From NCBI GenBank assembly GCA_013180625.2, contig SNVD02007100.1:208011-272010 (forward strand): DNA of 64,000 nt, written 5' to 3'. Shown piece after piece: positions 21,357 to 32,681 of the stretch; within the stretch, counting starts at the first letter, position 1; every line of letters starts with the position of its first letter. Under the pieces are notes generated by a model. The model was not told the DNA's origin and did not search any database. It saw only the letters and a list, made by a program, of their open reading frames with translations. The stretch comes from Boswellia sacra (Eukaryota; Streptophyta; Magnoliopsida; Sapindales; Burseraceae). The position numbers and the translations under genes were made by a program.

Positions 21357-22015
21357 AAATGATGTGATTCTTAAGCCTTTGGAAAGCTTACTCAATTTAT
21401 AACATTTCATATGTTTTAATGAAATTCAAATTTCAAGTGCAAGGTTGTCCAAATCATCATGCAAGTTGAAAGACAAATGGAAGCAGCTGACATGAGCACC
21501 AAATACTTCTTTGGATATATCTTGAGCTAGAAAAATCAAAATGACTTGATTCTTATGGAATTAGAAAGACGACTTAATGAAGAACATTTCATATGTTTTG
21601 AAGAAATTCAAATTTCAAATGGAAGGATGACATAATTGATATGCAATTCGGTGGACTGACACAGAGAAGAAAAATCAACTTACATGAGCACCGAATGGTG
21701 TTTTGGCCATATCCTAAGATAGAGATATCCAAATGCTTTGATTCTTAATATTTTGGAAAGCTTATTCAAATATTCAGATCTTTTATGTTTTGAATAAATT
21801 CAAATTTCAAACGGAAGGCTGACAGAATTATCATTCAATTTGGTGGACTGACACAAGAAAGAAAAATCAAGTCACATGAGTACCAAATAGTGTTTTGGCC
21901 ATATCTTGAGCTACAGATATCCAAATGACTTGATTCTATGAGTTGGAAAGCTTATTCAAATATGAAGATCTTTTATGTTTTATATATTTTCAAATTTCAA
22001 ACGAAACATTGACAA
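21357..22015 (+). repeat. Four ~185-bp tandem units in U3 of the D LTR
   Basis: Each unit contains GTGTTTTGGCCATATC-like and TGACTTGATTCTTA-like segments, an AGCTTATTCAAATAT core and GAAATTCAAATTTCAAA. Copies are clearly diverged, so the array is old and shared by all three LTRs of the family here (also 28180-28840 and, inverted, 31160-31830). Confidence 0.75.
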
Positions 22016-22100
22016 AAATGGCAGACAAAATTTCAGTTTTTATGGTGGGTAGAAAATTTGGAGTTGGTGTCTTCACTTGATTAAGTTCATCCCATTTGCC

Positions 22101-22108
22101 TATAAAAG
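22101..22108 (+). promoter_or_regulatory. TATA box in D 5' LTR
   Basis: GCCTATAAAAGGAGCCC, a strong TATA match just after the U3 repeats. The same sequence is in the 3' LTR (28927-28934) and, reversed, in solo LTR E (31063-31070). Confidence 0.7.
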
Positions 22109-22311
22109 GAGCCCTTCTCCCATGCATTTAAGGAGTGCAAGAGAAGCATTTTCTCAAGCAAAAAGCAAGAGAAATATCAAGTCTAGAGAGCTTTTATATT
22201 ATTTATCTACTCTTTGAAGAGAGTTATGCTTTTGTTGTAAAAATTATCTTTGTTTTTGTATTGTGGTGAGAGTGAGATATTATTGCAAAGGATAATAGTT
22301 ATCCTTGAGAG

Positions 22312-22571
22312 AACTCTTATTGTGTGTTATCAAGAGTTGAAGGAAGTTGCCTTAGTGAGGTTGTTCATCAAGAAGAACTCTTGGTGTGGTGTTATCAAGG
22401 TTTGAAGAAAGATGCCTTGGTGAGGTTGTTCATCAAGAAGAACTCTTGGTGTGGTGTTATCAGGAGTTGAAGAAAGTTTCCTTGGTGAGGTTGTTCATCA
22501 AGAAGAACTCTTGGTGTGGTGTTATCAAGAGTTGAAAGAAAAAGTCTTGGTGAGGTTGTTCATCAAGCAAG
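22312..22571 (+). repeat. 65-bp tandem array, four copies (D 5' LTR)
   Basis: Copies begin at 22312, 22376, 22441 and 22506 with AACTCTTGGTGTGGTGTTAT, containing GAGGTTGTTCATCAAGAAG. It lies downstream of the TATA box, so it would be in the transcribed leader (R/U5). Matching arrays at 29146-29405 and, inverted, about 30600-30860. Confidence 0.85.
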
Positions 22572-22887
22572 TTGTAAAGATTTTCTACAACTTAGTGGAA
22601 AGCTTAGCTCGTGGAGCTAGGAGCCCGTGGACGTAGGCAAGGTTTGCCAAACCATATAAATTGAGTTTGCACTCTCTCTATCCCTTTCCTCTTTACATTT
22701 ACTTGCACTTGTGATTGTTCATTATTGCTATTCTCTTGATTGCATTCTACTTTCATCTTCTTCACCTTTATTCTCAAAGAAAGAGTAAACTAATTTTGAT
22801 CTTTCAAGAAAAGTTTTCTAAATCCGTTTTTATAAATAAAAACCCAATTCACCCCCCCTCTTGGGTTGCCATACCTGGGTCCACAAG

Positions 22888-22903
22888 TGGTATCAGAGCA
22901 AGG
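22888..22903 (+). other. Element D primer binding site (initiator tRNA-Met)
   Basis: TGGTATCAGAGCAAGG two bases after the LTR; the canonical plant copia primer site. Confidence 0.93.
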
Positions 22904-22940
22904 TTGCTCAATTTTTTAAATCTTAATCGATTTTTGAGCT

Positions 22941-24607
22941 ATGGCAACTTTTAATTCAACTTCATATGTTGAGGGACTTTCTATCTCTAGACCTTCATTT
23001 TTTACTGGAAGTGATTACTCTTATTGGAAAACTAGAATGAGTATTTTCTTGAAATCTTTTGATTATGATGTGTGGTCTATTATTTTGGAAGGACCTTTTG
23101 TTCCTACCAAAATTGAAAATGGGGGATGCATGCTTAAAGAACCTAAAAAGTTTAGTGAAGATGATAAAAAGAAATTGAGTTTGAATGCTAAAGCTATGAA
23201 TGTGTTGTATTGTGCTCTAGATAGAAATGAGTTTAATAGAATATCTACTTGTTCTACGGCACAAGAAATATGGCACACACTAGAAGTAACTCATGAAGAA
23301 ACTAGTCAAGTTAAAGAATCCAAAATTAGTATGCTAGTTCATAGTTATGAGCTTTTTAAGATGAAATCGTATAAATCAATTTCTGAAATGTTTACTAGAT
23401 TTACGGATATTATTAATAGTTTGAAATCTCTTGGTAAATCTTATTCTAATGTTGAAATGGTGAGAAAGATTCTTAGGTGTCTACCAAAATCTTGGGAGCC
23501 AAAGGTGACGGCAATTCAAGAAGTAAAGGACCTCACCAAACTACCATTAGAAAAACTTATGGGTTCTCTCATGACTCATGAAATCACCTTGAAGGAGAAT
23601 GAAGAAGATTTAAAGAAAAAGAAAAATATCGCTTTCAAATCTTCAACAAAAGAAGATGATGAGTCCGACGATGACGGAGATGATGAAGATCTTGCATTCA
23701 TCAAAAGAAAGCTAAAAAGGATGATTAGAAGAAACCAAGGATTCAAGAAGAATTCTAGAAGGGAGTACAAAAGGCAAAGCTCAAAGCAAGATAAGAAAAA
23801 TGATCAGTCATTTGCTATGAGTGCAAGAAACCGGGACATGTAAAGATGGATTGTCCTTACTTCAAGAGTCAAAACAAGAAATCCAAAGCAATGAAAGCCA
23901 CAAATTGGGATGATAGTGAAGCTAGCTCCACCGTAAGAGAGAAGATTGCGAAGTGGCAAACAATATCTGTGCCTAAAATTTCATATGATGAATTACTTGA
24001 AGCATTCCAAAATTTACATGTGCAAGTTGATAAGCAAAATTCAAAAATCAATGCTTTCAAAAAGAAGTCAAAAATCATGTTATCTCAATTAGAAGAGTTG
24101 GTAGAAATAAATGAAGCTTTAGAAAATGAAAATGAAATTTTAAAGCAAAAAGATTTTGAAAGTTTGGAAAGTCAAATACATTTATTAAAAACTGAAAATG
24201 ACATTTTAAAACAAAAGGATTTTGATAAATTGGAGAAACAAAATGCTATTTTGAAAAAGAAAATAATGACTTAAGAAATATTGTTGATAGTTTTACAAAA
24301 AGCACAAAAAATTTGAATTCTATGTTACAAAACCAAAGGTGTGTTTTCGATAAAAGAGGGTTAGGATATAAAACTCATAAAACTCAAAACTATTTTGTTC
24401 ATGCATCTTCTAGAAATAATCCTAATCATTCATGTACTTATTGTGGAAGAAAAGGACACAAAGTGCATTCTTGCTATATTAAGAGAAATCCTAAGTTGAA
24501 ACAAATATGGGTTCCAAAAAGTACCATAACTAACCCCCAAGAACCCAAGAACTTTTGGGTACCAAAAAGTTACTCCTTGAATGTTGATTGTAGAGACAAA
24601 GGAGTGG
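22941..24607 (+). pseudogene. gag: Element D gag
   Basis: ATG 22941 (MATFNSTSYVEGLSISRPSFF). The copia gag domain follows with TGSDYSYWKTRMSIFLKS and EIWHTLEVTHEET, then LPKSWEPKVTAIQE. The first piece ends at 23843. A one-base shift near 23800 splits the CX2CX4HX4C knuckle (CYECKKPGHVKMDC), read in the next frame (23846-24274). That piece then forms a Glu/Lys-rich coiled coil with a duplicated LKQKDF segment. A second knuckle, CTYCGRKGHKVHSC, lies at 24435-24475, followed by two WVPKS repeats. Capsid protein. Two shifts break an otherwise open polyprotein. Confidence 0.87.
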
Positions 24608-24780
24608 CAACCACAAGTGGTACTTAGATAGTGGATGCTCAAGGCATATGACCGGAGATGCCTCCAAGTTCTCAAGATTAATCATGAAGATTCGTGATAA
24701 TAGCCAAAGGCAGTGTAATCTGGGGGGACGATGTGTGAGTAGTTGGTAGCGGGGCCTTCTTCGACCTATTATTAAAGATG
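24608..24780 (+). pseudogene. pro: Element D aspartic protease
   Basis: YLDSGCSRHMTGD at about 24621-24659 is the copia protease active site (DSG), in a frame shifted from the end of gag. Downstream GDDV-like text is weak. Matures the polyprotein. Stops and shifts follow immediately. Confidence 0.7.
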
Positions 24781-24782
24781 TT

Positions 24783-25920
24783 TTGCTTGTTCATGGTTTA
24801 AGACATGATTTGATTAGCATTAGGCAATTGTGTGATAAGGGATATTTTATTACTTTTGAGCCTAATAGATGTGTGATTAAGGATGTTAGTAACAATAAGA
24901 CATTATTTGTTGGTAATAGATGTGGTAATATTTATACAATTGATATTGATGATCATGTAAAAAATTGTTTCATTGTTATCTGATGTTTGGTTATGGCTAG
25001 GTGTTTGATTTGTGGGTCATGCTAGCATGGACACACTCAAACAAAAATTTCGTAAAAAATGACTGTTAGTTGATGGTCTTCCAAAAATAAAATTTTGAAA
25101 AGGAATAGATTTTGTGATGCTTGTCCATTTGGAAAACAAGTGAGAACTTCTTTTAAACAAAAGAAATTTATTTCAACAAATAAACATCTACAATTACTTC
25201 ATTTTGATTTATTTGGACCATCAAGAACTCAAAGCCTTGGTGGAAAGTATTATGTTTTTGTTATTGTGGATGATTATTCAAGATTCACTTGGGTATTATT
25301 CTTGAAAACTAAAAATGAGGCCATACAAGCTTTTTCAAAATTTGCAAAAAAAGTCCAAAATCAAAAAGGGTATTCTATTATGTCCATTAGGAGTGATCAC
25401 GGTGGTGAAGTAGACAATGTTGCATTTGAAAAACTTTGTGATGAAAATGGTTTTGAACATAATTTTTTCTCACCTAGAACTCCACAACAAAATGGTGTTG
25501 TTGAGAGGAAAAATAGGACTATCCAAGAAATGGCTAGGACCATGTTGCTTGAAAATAATTTGCAAAAATATTTTTGGGCCGAAGCCGTTAATACCGCATG
25601 CTTTATAATCAATAGAGTCCATATTAGAGCTTTAATGAAGAAAACTCCTTATGAACTTTGGAAAGGAAGAAAACCACACATTGGATTTTTTTAAAAAGTT
25701 TTTGGATGTAAATGTTTTATTAAAACAACCAAGGATAACTTGGAAAATTTGATGCAAAAGCCGATGTGGAATTTTTTTTGTTGGCTACTCCAAACCATAG
25801 TAAAAGCATATAGAGTTTTAACAAAAAGAACTCTTACTATGTGAAGAATCTATGCCAATGTTACATTGATGGAGACTAATGTTATTTCTTCAAAGATTTG
25901 AATTGATGATTTTTTGAGGT
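24783..25920 (+). pseudogene. int: Element D integrase
   Basis: 24783-24983 is the pre-integrase segment (LVHGLRHDLISIRQLCDKGY). The zinc-binding part follows (GHASMDTLKQK, then CDACPFGKQVRTSF). 25095-25694 is the open catalytic core: LHFDLFGPSRTQSLGGKYY, VIVDDYSRFTWV, IRSDHGGEVDN, PRTPQQNGVVERKNRTIQ. All three acidic residues (D, D, E) are present. The C-terminal domain from 25695 has several stops. Core open for about 200 codons. Confidence 0.88.
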
Positions 25921-26129
25921 GAAAGGCAACTCAAGTAATCAGCTTAATGAAACAGCCAAGATGAATTACAACTTCACAGACAAGAAAAGCTTAAGGAATA
26001 AATGATTCTTCCAGAATTACCAAAGGAAATGGAGGATGCAAAAGCTCCACCCTAAAGATCTCATTATTGGTGAACTATCACAAGGTATGAAAACTAGATA
26101 TTCTTTTAAGAACTTTTTGTAATCATTTT

Positions 26130-27199
26130 GCTTTTGTCTCTCAATTTGAACCAAAATCTTTTAAAGAAGCCGAAAATGACGAAAGTTGGATTTTGGCTAT
26201 GCAAGAAGAATTGAACCAATTTGAAAGAAATCAAGTTTGGGAATTAGTCCCTAGACCCAAAAATCATTCTATTATAGGCACTAAATGGATTTGTAGAAAT
26301 AAAGTAGATGAAAATGGCACCATTATTAGAAACAAAGCTAGACTTGTTGCTCAAGGATACAATCAAGAAGAAGGTATTGATTATGAGGAAACCTTTGACC
26401 GGTTGCTAGATTAGAATCAATTAGAATGTTGTGTACATTTGCATGTTATAAAAATTTTACATTATATCAAATGGATGTCAAAAGGGCATTTTTAAATGGT
26501 TACATTATGGAGGAAGTATATGTAGAGCAACCTCTTGGTTTTCAAAATCATGATTTTCCAAACCATGTTTTCAAACTCAAAAAAGCACTTTATGGCTTGA
26601 AACAAGCACCAAGAGCATGGTATGATAGATTGAGCAAATTTCTCATTGATAATGGTTTCGAAATGAAAAAAGTTGATACTACTCTTTTTGTTAAACCAAA
26701 AAATAATGATTTATTAATTGTTCAAATCTATGTCGATGATATTATATTTGGTGCTACTAATGTCTCTATGTGTGAGGAATTTTCCAAGTGCATGCAACAA
26801 GAATTTGAAATGAGCTTAATGGGAGAATTAAAATTCTTCCTTGGACTTCAAATCAAGCAATCAATAGATGGGATCTTCATTAATCAAGCTAAATACACAA
26901 GAGATCTTCTCAAGAAGTTTAGCATGGATAATTCAAGGACATATAACACACCTATGGGTACATTAACCAAGCTTGACAAAGATGAGAATGGAAAAGATGT
27001 TGAGGTAACAAAGTATCGAGGTATGATTGGCTCTCTTTTGTATTTAACTGCTAGTAGACTGATATTTATGGTTGTTTGTGTATGTGTGCTAGATTCAATC
27101 GTCCCCTGTCAAGGAATCTCACTTAAAGATGTCAAAAGGATATTTAGATATCTTCTTGGAACCATAAATCTAGGTCTTTGGTATCCTAAGTGGGATTAA
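26130..27199 (+). pseudogene. Element D reverse transcriptase
   Basis: Reads WILAMQEELNQFERNQVWEL, GTKWICRNKVDENG, ARLVAQGYNQEEGIDYEETF to a one-base break at 26414, then 26426-27199 with [40 protein letters not shown] and the intact catalytic [12 protein letters not shown]. Ends through YLTASR. RNA-dependent DNA polymerase of the copia type, one frameshift only in the core. The span 25921-26129, between the integrase and RT pieces, holds no recognisable domain. Confidence 0.9.
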
Positions 27200-27676
27200 T
27201 TTGGATTTAATTAGTTAATTTTGATGGCGACTTTGTCGGAAGCTTCTGATAGAAAGAGCACTAGGGCTCTTGCCATTTTTTCTAGGGACATGCATTAGTC
27301 TCATGGTTTAGTAGAAAACAAAATTCTGTTGCCTTATCAACCGCAGAAGCCGAGTATATTGCAATAGGAAGTTGTTGTGCACAATCTCTTTGGATGAAAC
27401 AAATTTTAAAAGATTATGGTGTGGTATTTGATCATATTCCCATCAAATGTGACAATACAAGTGCCATCAACATTTCAAAAAAATCCAATACAACACTCTA
27501 GGACTAAGCATATAGAGATTAGACATCATTTTATTAGAGATCATGTGCAAAAAGGTAATATTTCTTTAGAATTTATTTCCACCGATAAACAATTAGCCGA
27601 TATATTTACTAAACCATTTAGTCAAGATAGATTCAGCATAATTAGAAGAGAATTAGGCATGTTGGATATGTCTTAA
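27200..27676 (+). pseudogene. Element D RNase H
   Basis: After a short break, ALSTAEAEYIAIGSCCAQSLW is legible in 27330-27400 and 27416-27676 carries KHIEIRHHFIRDHVQKGNIS and LADIFTKPFSQDRF, the end of copia pol. It terminates at a TAA 240 bp before the 3' LTR. No env-like ORF follows. Confidence 0.83.
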
Positions 27677-27916
27677 TTTTGCTTTAATATGATAATCTTT
27701 GAATGGTAGCATATGTTAAGGGGGAGAATATATTTAGGGGGAGTAGTTAATTTGATTAAATTTTTTTGATGATAACAAAAGGGGGAGAAATCGTTAGATT
27801 GCTTATATTCATAACAAGTGCCATTTTTTTGTTTATTCTTGATTTTATTTTCATTCTTTATTTTAGATATTATTTGAAAGCAATCAATGGTTTGTCATCA
27901 TCAAAAAGGGGGATAT
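27677..27916 (+). other. Element D 3' leader to LTR with three purine tracts
   Basis: No gene. AAGGGGGAGAATA (27718), AAAAGGGGGAGAAA (27777) and AAAAAGGGGGATA (27904-27914). The last lies directly before the LTR and should be the working polypurine tract. The others are similar repeats of it. Confidence 0.75.
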
Positions 27917-29717
27917 TGTTAGCCCTAAGGCTACATGATAATTTTGATGATAACAATACACATTGATTAATTGAGATTTACTAACATGTTTATTTATGTG
28001 CAAGAGTAAGATCATTGAAATAATTTTAAAATCAAGAAGAGGCTTATTAAAATGAAGTGTTGAAGCTAAGGAGAAGACTACATGTTAAAGGCACCAAAGT
28101 TTAAGAACAAGGATTAACTCAAGGAATGTGACACATGAGCAATATTCAATCAATTAGTCATATATATCTCTACAAATATCCAAATGATGTTATTATTGAG
28201 CCTTTGGAAATCTTACTCAATTTATAACATTTCATTTGTTTTAATGAAATTCAAATTTCAAGTGCAAGGTTGTCCAAATCATCATGCAAGTTGAAAGACA
28301 AATGGAAGCAGTTGACATGAGCACCGAATACTCCTTTGGACATATCTTGAGCTAGAAAAATCAAAATGACTTGATTATTATGGCATTGGAAAGATAACTT
28401 AATGAATAACATTTCATATGTTTTGAAGAAATTCAAATTTCAAATGAAAGGCTAACATAATTGACATGCAATTTGGTGTACTGACATAGAGAAGAAAAAT
28501 CAACTCACATGAGCACCGAATGGTGTTTTGGCCATATCTTAAGATAGAGATATCCAAATGCTTTGATTATTAATGTTTTTGAAAGCTTATTCAAATATGC
28601 AAATCTTTTATGTTTGAAGAAATTCAAATTTCAAACGAAAGGCTGACAGAATTATCATTCAATTTGGTGGACTGACACAAGAAAGAAAAATCAAGTCACA
28701 TGAGCACCAAATAGTATTTTGGCCATATCTTGAGCTACAGATATCCAAATAACTTGATTCTTGATGAGTTGGAAAGCTTATTCAAATATGCAGATCTTTT
28801 ATGTTTTATAGATTTTCAAATTTCAAGCGGAACATTGACAACAATGGCAGACAAAATTACGGTTTTTATGGTGGGCAGAAAATTTGGAGTTGGTGTCTTC
28901 ACTTGTTCAAGTTCATCTCATTTGCCTATAAAAGGAGCCCTTCTTCCATGCATTCAGCAAGACAAGAAGTGCAAGAGAAGCATTTTATCAAGCAAAAAGC
29001 AAGAGAAATATCAAGTCTAGAAAGCTTTTATATTATTTATCTACTCTTTGAAGAGAGTTATACTTTTGTTGTAAAAATTATCTTTGTTTTTGTATTGTGG
29101 TGAGAGTGAGATATTATTGTAAAGGATAATAGTTATTCTTGAGAGAACTCTTGTTGTGGTGTTATCAAGAGTTGAAGGAAGTTGCCTTGGTGAGGTTGTT
29201 CATCAAGAAGAACTCTTGGTGTGGTGTTATCAAGGGTTGAAGGAAGTTGCCTTGGTGAGGTTGTTCATCAAGAAGTACTCTTGGTGTGGTGTTATCAAGA
29301 GTTGAAGGAAGTTGCCTTGGTGAGGTTGTTCATCAAGAAGAACTCTTGGTGTGGTGTTATCAAGAGTTGAAGGAAAAAGTCTTGGTGAGGTTGTTCATCA
29401 AGCAAGTTGTAAGGATTTCTACAACTTAGTGGAAAACTTAGCTCGTGGAGCTAGGAGCCCGTTGACGTAGGCAAGGTTTGCCGAACCACGTAAATTGAGT
29501 TTGCACTCTCTCTATCCCTATCTCTTTACATTAACTTGCACTTGTGATTGTTCTTCATTTCTATTCTCTTGAGTGCATTCTATTTTCATCTTCTTCACTT
29601 TTATTCTTAAAGAAAGAGTTAAATAATTTTGATTTTCAAGAAAAGTTTTCTAAATCCGTTTTGATAAATAAAAACCCAATTCACCCCTCCTCTTGGGTTG
29701 CCATACCTGGGTTAACA
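27917..29717 (+). repeat. Element D 3' LTR (1801 bp)
   Basis: TGTTAGCCCTAAGG to CTGGGTTAACA, with TGTTA/TAACA ends. It aligns with the 5' LTR throughout, with scattered substitutions and a few small indels. It includes the U3 units, the TATA box and the 65-bp array (29146-29405). Confidence 0.93.
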
Positions 29718-29722
29718 AAGAG

Positions 29723-30276
29723 CAATATATACAACTTTAATGAAGACATATGATCAAAATTCTAAATAATTCAGTATCGAAATCGGTGGTCAAAGTTAAT
29801 GCCCATGATGATCCAAATTGTTAACAAGATATTTTACAATTGTCCCTTTATAATTTGACAAGTTTACCCTTGAATGTATCTATAAATAGAGGTGCATTGT
29901 GACCCTTTAGGGCATCTTGCCTTTGGCTGGGATCTCTTACTATTATGTTTTCTCTCTTGTGTTTTATTCTCTTAATGTTATTAACAAATCATTTTCTTTT
30001 TGCAATTTATTTTCTTTCTTGCATAATGTCTTGCTGAATTCTCTCATGCTAAGGTGAAAGGGTGAAACCCTTGATATGAGACTAAGGATTTGCTAACTCT
30101 TTGATATGTGCTTGATAATCATAATCTTTCATTATTTATTTTATGAGTTTTATATTTATTTTCTTAATCAATCTTGACACCACTCGTAAAGTGGAGGTCT
30201 TTTCCTATTGTAGATAATCTTTAGCACATCAAATGCTTGGTTCCTTTCTAGATATCATATGATTCTTCCTTACTAA
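29723..30276 (+). repeat. Element C 3' LTR, second segment
   Basis: Continues C's LTR after D: AATATATACAACTTTAATGAAG, TATAAATAGAGG near 29880, GGTGAAAGGGTGAAACCCTT. It ends at ACTAA (30272-30276), where solo LTR E begins. Confidence 0.88.
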
Positions 30277-32080
30277 TGTTGACCCAGGTATGGCAACCCA
30301 AGAGGGGGGGTGAATTGGGTTTTTATTTATCAAAACGGATTTGTAAAACTTTTCTTGAAAGATCAAAATTAGTTTACTCTTTCTTTGAGAATGAAGGTGA
30401 AGAAGATGAAATTAGAAGTTATCAAATATGTAATCAAGAGAATAATAATAATGAACAATTACAAGTCCAAGTAAATGTAAAGAGTATAGGGATAGAGAGA
30501 GTGCAAACTCGATGTACGTGGTTCGGCAAACCTTGCCTACGTCCACGGACTCTTAGCTCCACGAGCTAAGCTTTCCACTAAGTTGTAGAAATCTTTACAA
30601 CTTGCTTGATGAACAACCTCACCAAGACTTTTTCTTCCAACTCTTTATAACACCACACCAAGAGTTCTTCTTGATGAACAACCTCACCAAGGCAACTTCC
30701 TTCAACCCTTGATAACACCACACCCAGAGTTCTTCTTGATGAACAACCTCACCAAGGCAACTTTCTTCAACCCTTGATAACACCACACCAAGAGTTCTTC
30801 TTGATGAACAACCTCACCAAGGCAACTCCCTTCAACTCTTGATAACACACAACAAGAGTTCTCTCAAGGATAACTATTATCCTTTACAATAATATCTCAC
30901 TCTCACCACAATACAAGAACAAAGATAATTTTTACAACAAAAATATAACTCTCTTCAAAGAGTAGATAAATAATATAAAAGCTCTCTAGACTTGATATTT
31001 CTCTTGCTTTTTGCTTGATAAATGCTTCTCTTGCTCTCATTGAATGCATGGGAGAATGGCTCCTTTTATAGGCAAATGAGATGAACTTAATCAAGTGAAG
31101 ACACCATCTCCAAATTTTCTGCCCACCATAAAAACTGCAATCTTGTCTGCCATTTTTGTCAATGTTCCATTTGAAATTTGAAAATCTATAAAACATAAAA
31201 GATCTGCACATTTTAATAATCTTTCCAACACATCAAGAACCAAGTCATTTGGATATTTGTAGCTCAAGATATGACCAAAACACCATTCGGTGCTCAAGTG
31301 ACTTGATTTTTCTTCCATGTGTCTATCCACTGACTTGAATGATAATTCTGTCAGCCTTCCATTTGAAATTTGAATTTCTTCAAAACATAAAAGATCTTCA
31401 TATTTGAATAAGCTTTCCAAAACATTAAGAATCAAGCAATTGGATATCTCTATCTTAAGATATGGCCAAAACACCATTCGGTGCTTATGTGAGTTGATTT
31501 TTCTTCTCTGTGTCAGTCCACCGAATTGCATGTCAATTATGTCGGTCTTCCATTTGAAATTTGAATTTCTTCAAAACATATTAAATGTGCCCCATTAAGT
31601 CATCTTTCTAATGCCGCAAGAATCAAGTCATTTTGATTTTTCTAGCTCAAGATATGTCCAAAGGAGTATTCGGTGCTCATGTCAGCTTCTTCCATTTGTC
31701 TTTCAACTTGCATGATGATTTGGACAACCTTGCACTTGAAATTTGAATTTCATTAAAACATATGAAATGTTATAAATTGAGTAAACTTTCCAAAGGCTCA
31801 AGAATCACGTCATTTGGACATTTATAGAGAAATATATGAACAATTGATTGAACATTGCTCATGTGTCACATTCCTTGAATCAAACCTTGTTCTTAAACTT
31901 TGGTGCCTTTAACATGTAGTCTTCTCCTTAGCTTCCACACTTCATTTTAATAAGCCTCTTCTTGATTTTAAAATTATTTCAATGATCTTACTCTTGCACA
32001 TAAATAAACATGTTAGTAAATCTCAATTAATCAATGTGTATTGTTATCATCAAAATTATCATGTAGCCTTAGGGCTAACA
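30277..32080 (-). repeat. Element E: solo LTR of the D family, inverted (1804 bp)
   Basis: Plus-strand ends TGTTGACCCAGG and AGGGCTAACA are the reverse complement of the D LTR. A perfect 5-bp duplication ACTAA flanks it (30272-30276, 32081-32085). No internal region is present, so it formed by LTR-LTR recombination of a full element. It contains the TATA box (31063-31070, minus) and the inverted 65-bp array. Confidence 0.93.
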
Positions 32081-32085
32081 ACTAA

Positions 32086-32681
32086 CACAAGTCTAGTTAG
32101 GAACTTGATTAGTTGTAGACATATGGTGATCGACACATTGGATGCTTGAACCCATTTATAAGAAGTGATATAAATATTGGTAATGAAACAAATATTATTC
32201 ATATAACTAAAATGGGCTTAAATGACATACATTTCGATTGAAACCTCCTTGATGTGTGGATCCCAATTAAGTTATAACTGAGTTATTTATCCTTATTAGA
32301 TATATCAAAGGTGGATCCCCTAACCTTAGCTTCCATTATTATTGTGTCAATTTCTCTTACTTATGTATTTTAAGTATTCTTGTTTATTGCTTATTAAATT
32401 ATTCCTTCATTTGCTATGGTAGGTTTTACCACCTATTTCCATAGATGGTTTTACCACCTTTTGTTTTTGTTTTACATTTGAATGGTCGATAATACCCTCG
32501 CCATCTTTACTTATATTTGTTAACATTATCTTGTCATTTATTTACATTACTCATATCTTATTCTCTCATTCTATAGTTTGTACTGCTAAATCCCCTTCCT
32601 CATGGATCGACCCCCGTCTTGTCGGATTTATTACTTCGACACTCCTATACTTGGGAGATAATCCTATTTTTGGATGTGTTG
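32086..32681 (+). repeat. Element C 3' LTR, third segment
   Basis: CACAAGTCTAGTTAGGAAC to TTGGATGTGTTG, matching the last part of the 5' LTR (11711-12281). The terminal CA has become TG. CATAA follows, the copy of the CATAC target at 10835. Confidence 0.88.

Larger units (their letters stand above)
21092..22885 (+). repeat. Element D 5' LTR (1794 bp)
   Basis: Starts TGTTAGCTCTAAGG, ends ACCTGGGTCCACA. The upstream half is built of four diverged units of about 180-190 bp (beginning near 21357, 21537, 21729 and 21919), each with CAAATG[AC][TC]TTGATTCT and ATTCAAATTTCAAA. Further down are four units of 65 bp (22312-22571). No gene; apparent frames in it are noise. Confidence 0.92.
21092..29717 (+). 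mobile_element. Element D: Ty1/copia retrotransposon, SIRE/Maximus-like, complete structure
   Basis: 8626 bp with both LTRs, tRNA-Met primer site, gag, protease, integrase, RT, RNase H and polypurine tract, inserted in the 3' LTR of C with a perfect AAGAG duplication (21087-21091 and 29718-29722). The copia order (integrase before RT) is clear. A long gag with coiled coil and two zinc knuckles, and the WVPKS repeats, suggest the SIRE/Maximus lineage; there is no env-like ORF before the 3' LTR. Only moderate numbers of stops and shifts, so younger than B, C or G. Confidence 0.92.
10840..32681 (+). mobile_element. Element C: Athila-like retrotransposon carrying ORF X and a LOG-like gene
   Basis: Order on the plus strand: 5' LTR, tRNA-Asp primer site, gag, protease, RT, RNase H, integrase, conserved block, ORF X, LOG-like ORF, repeat-rich 3' region, polypurine tract, 3' LTR. 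The 3' LTR is split by copia D and solo LTR E. Without these the element is about 11.4 kb, normal for Athila. Target duplication: CATAC (10835-10839) before, CATAA (32682-32686) after, one mismatch. It lies in the copia I RT/RNase H region. All frames carry stops or indels. Confidence 0.88.

Noticed and set aside
22312..22571. 65-bp repeat array as a CRISPR or satellite
   Set aside because: Units are contiguous without spacers and confined to the LTR in all three copies.
29544..31531. Short frames inside the D and E LTRs (up to 146 codons)
   Set aside because: They fall in U3 repeats and change between the three LTR copies.
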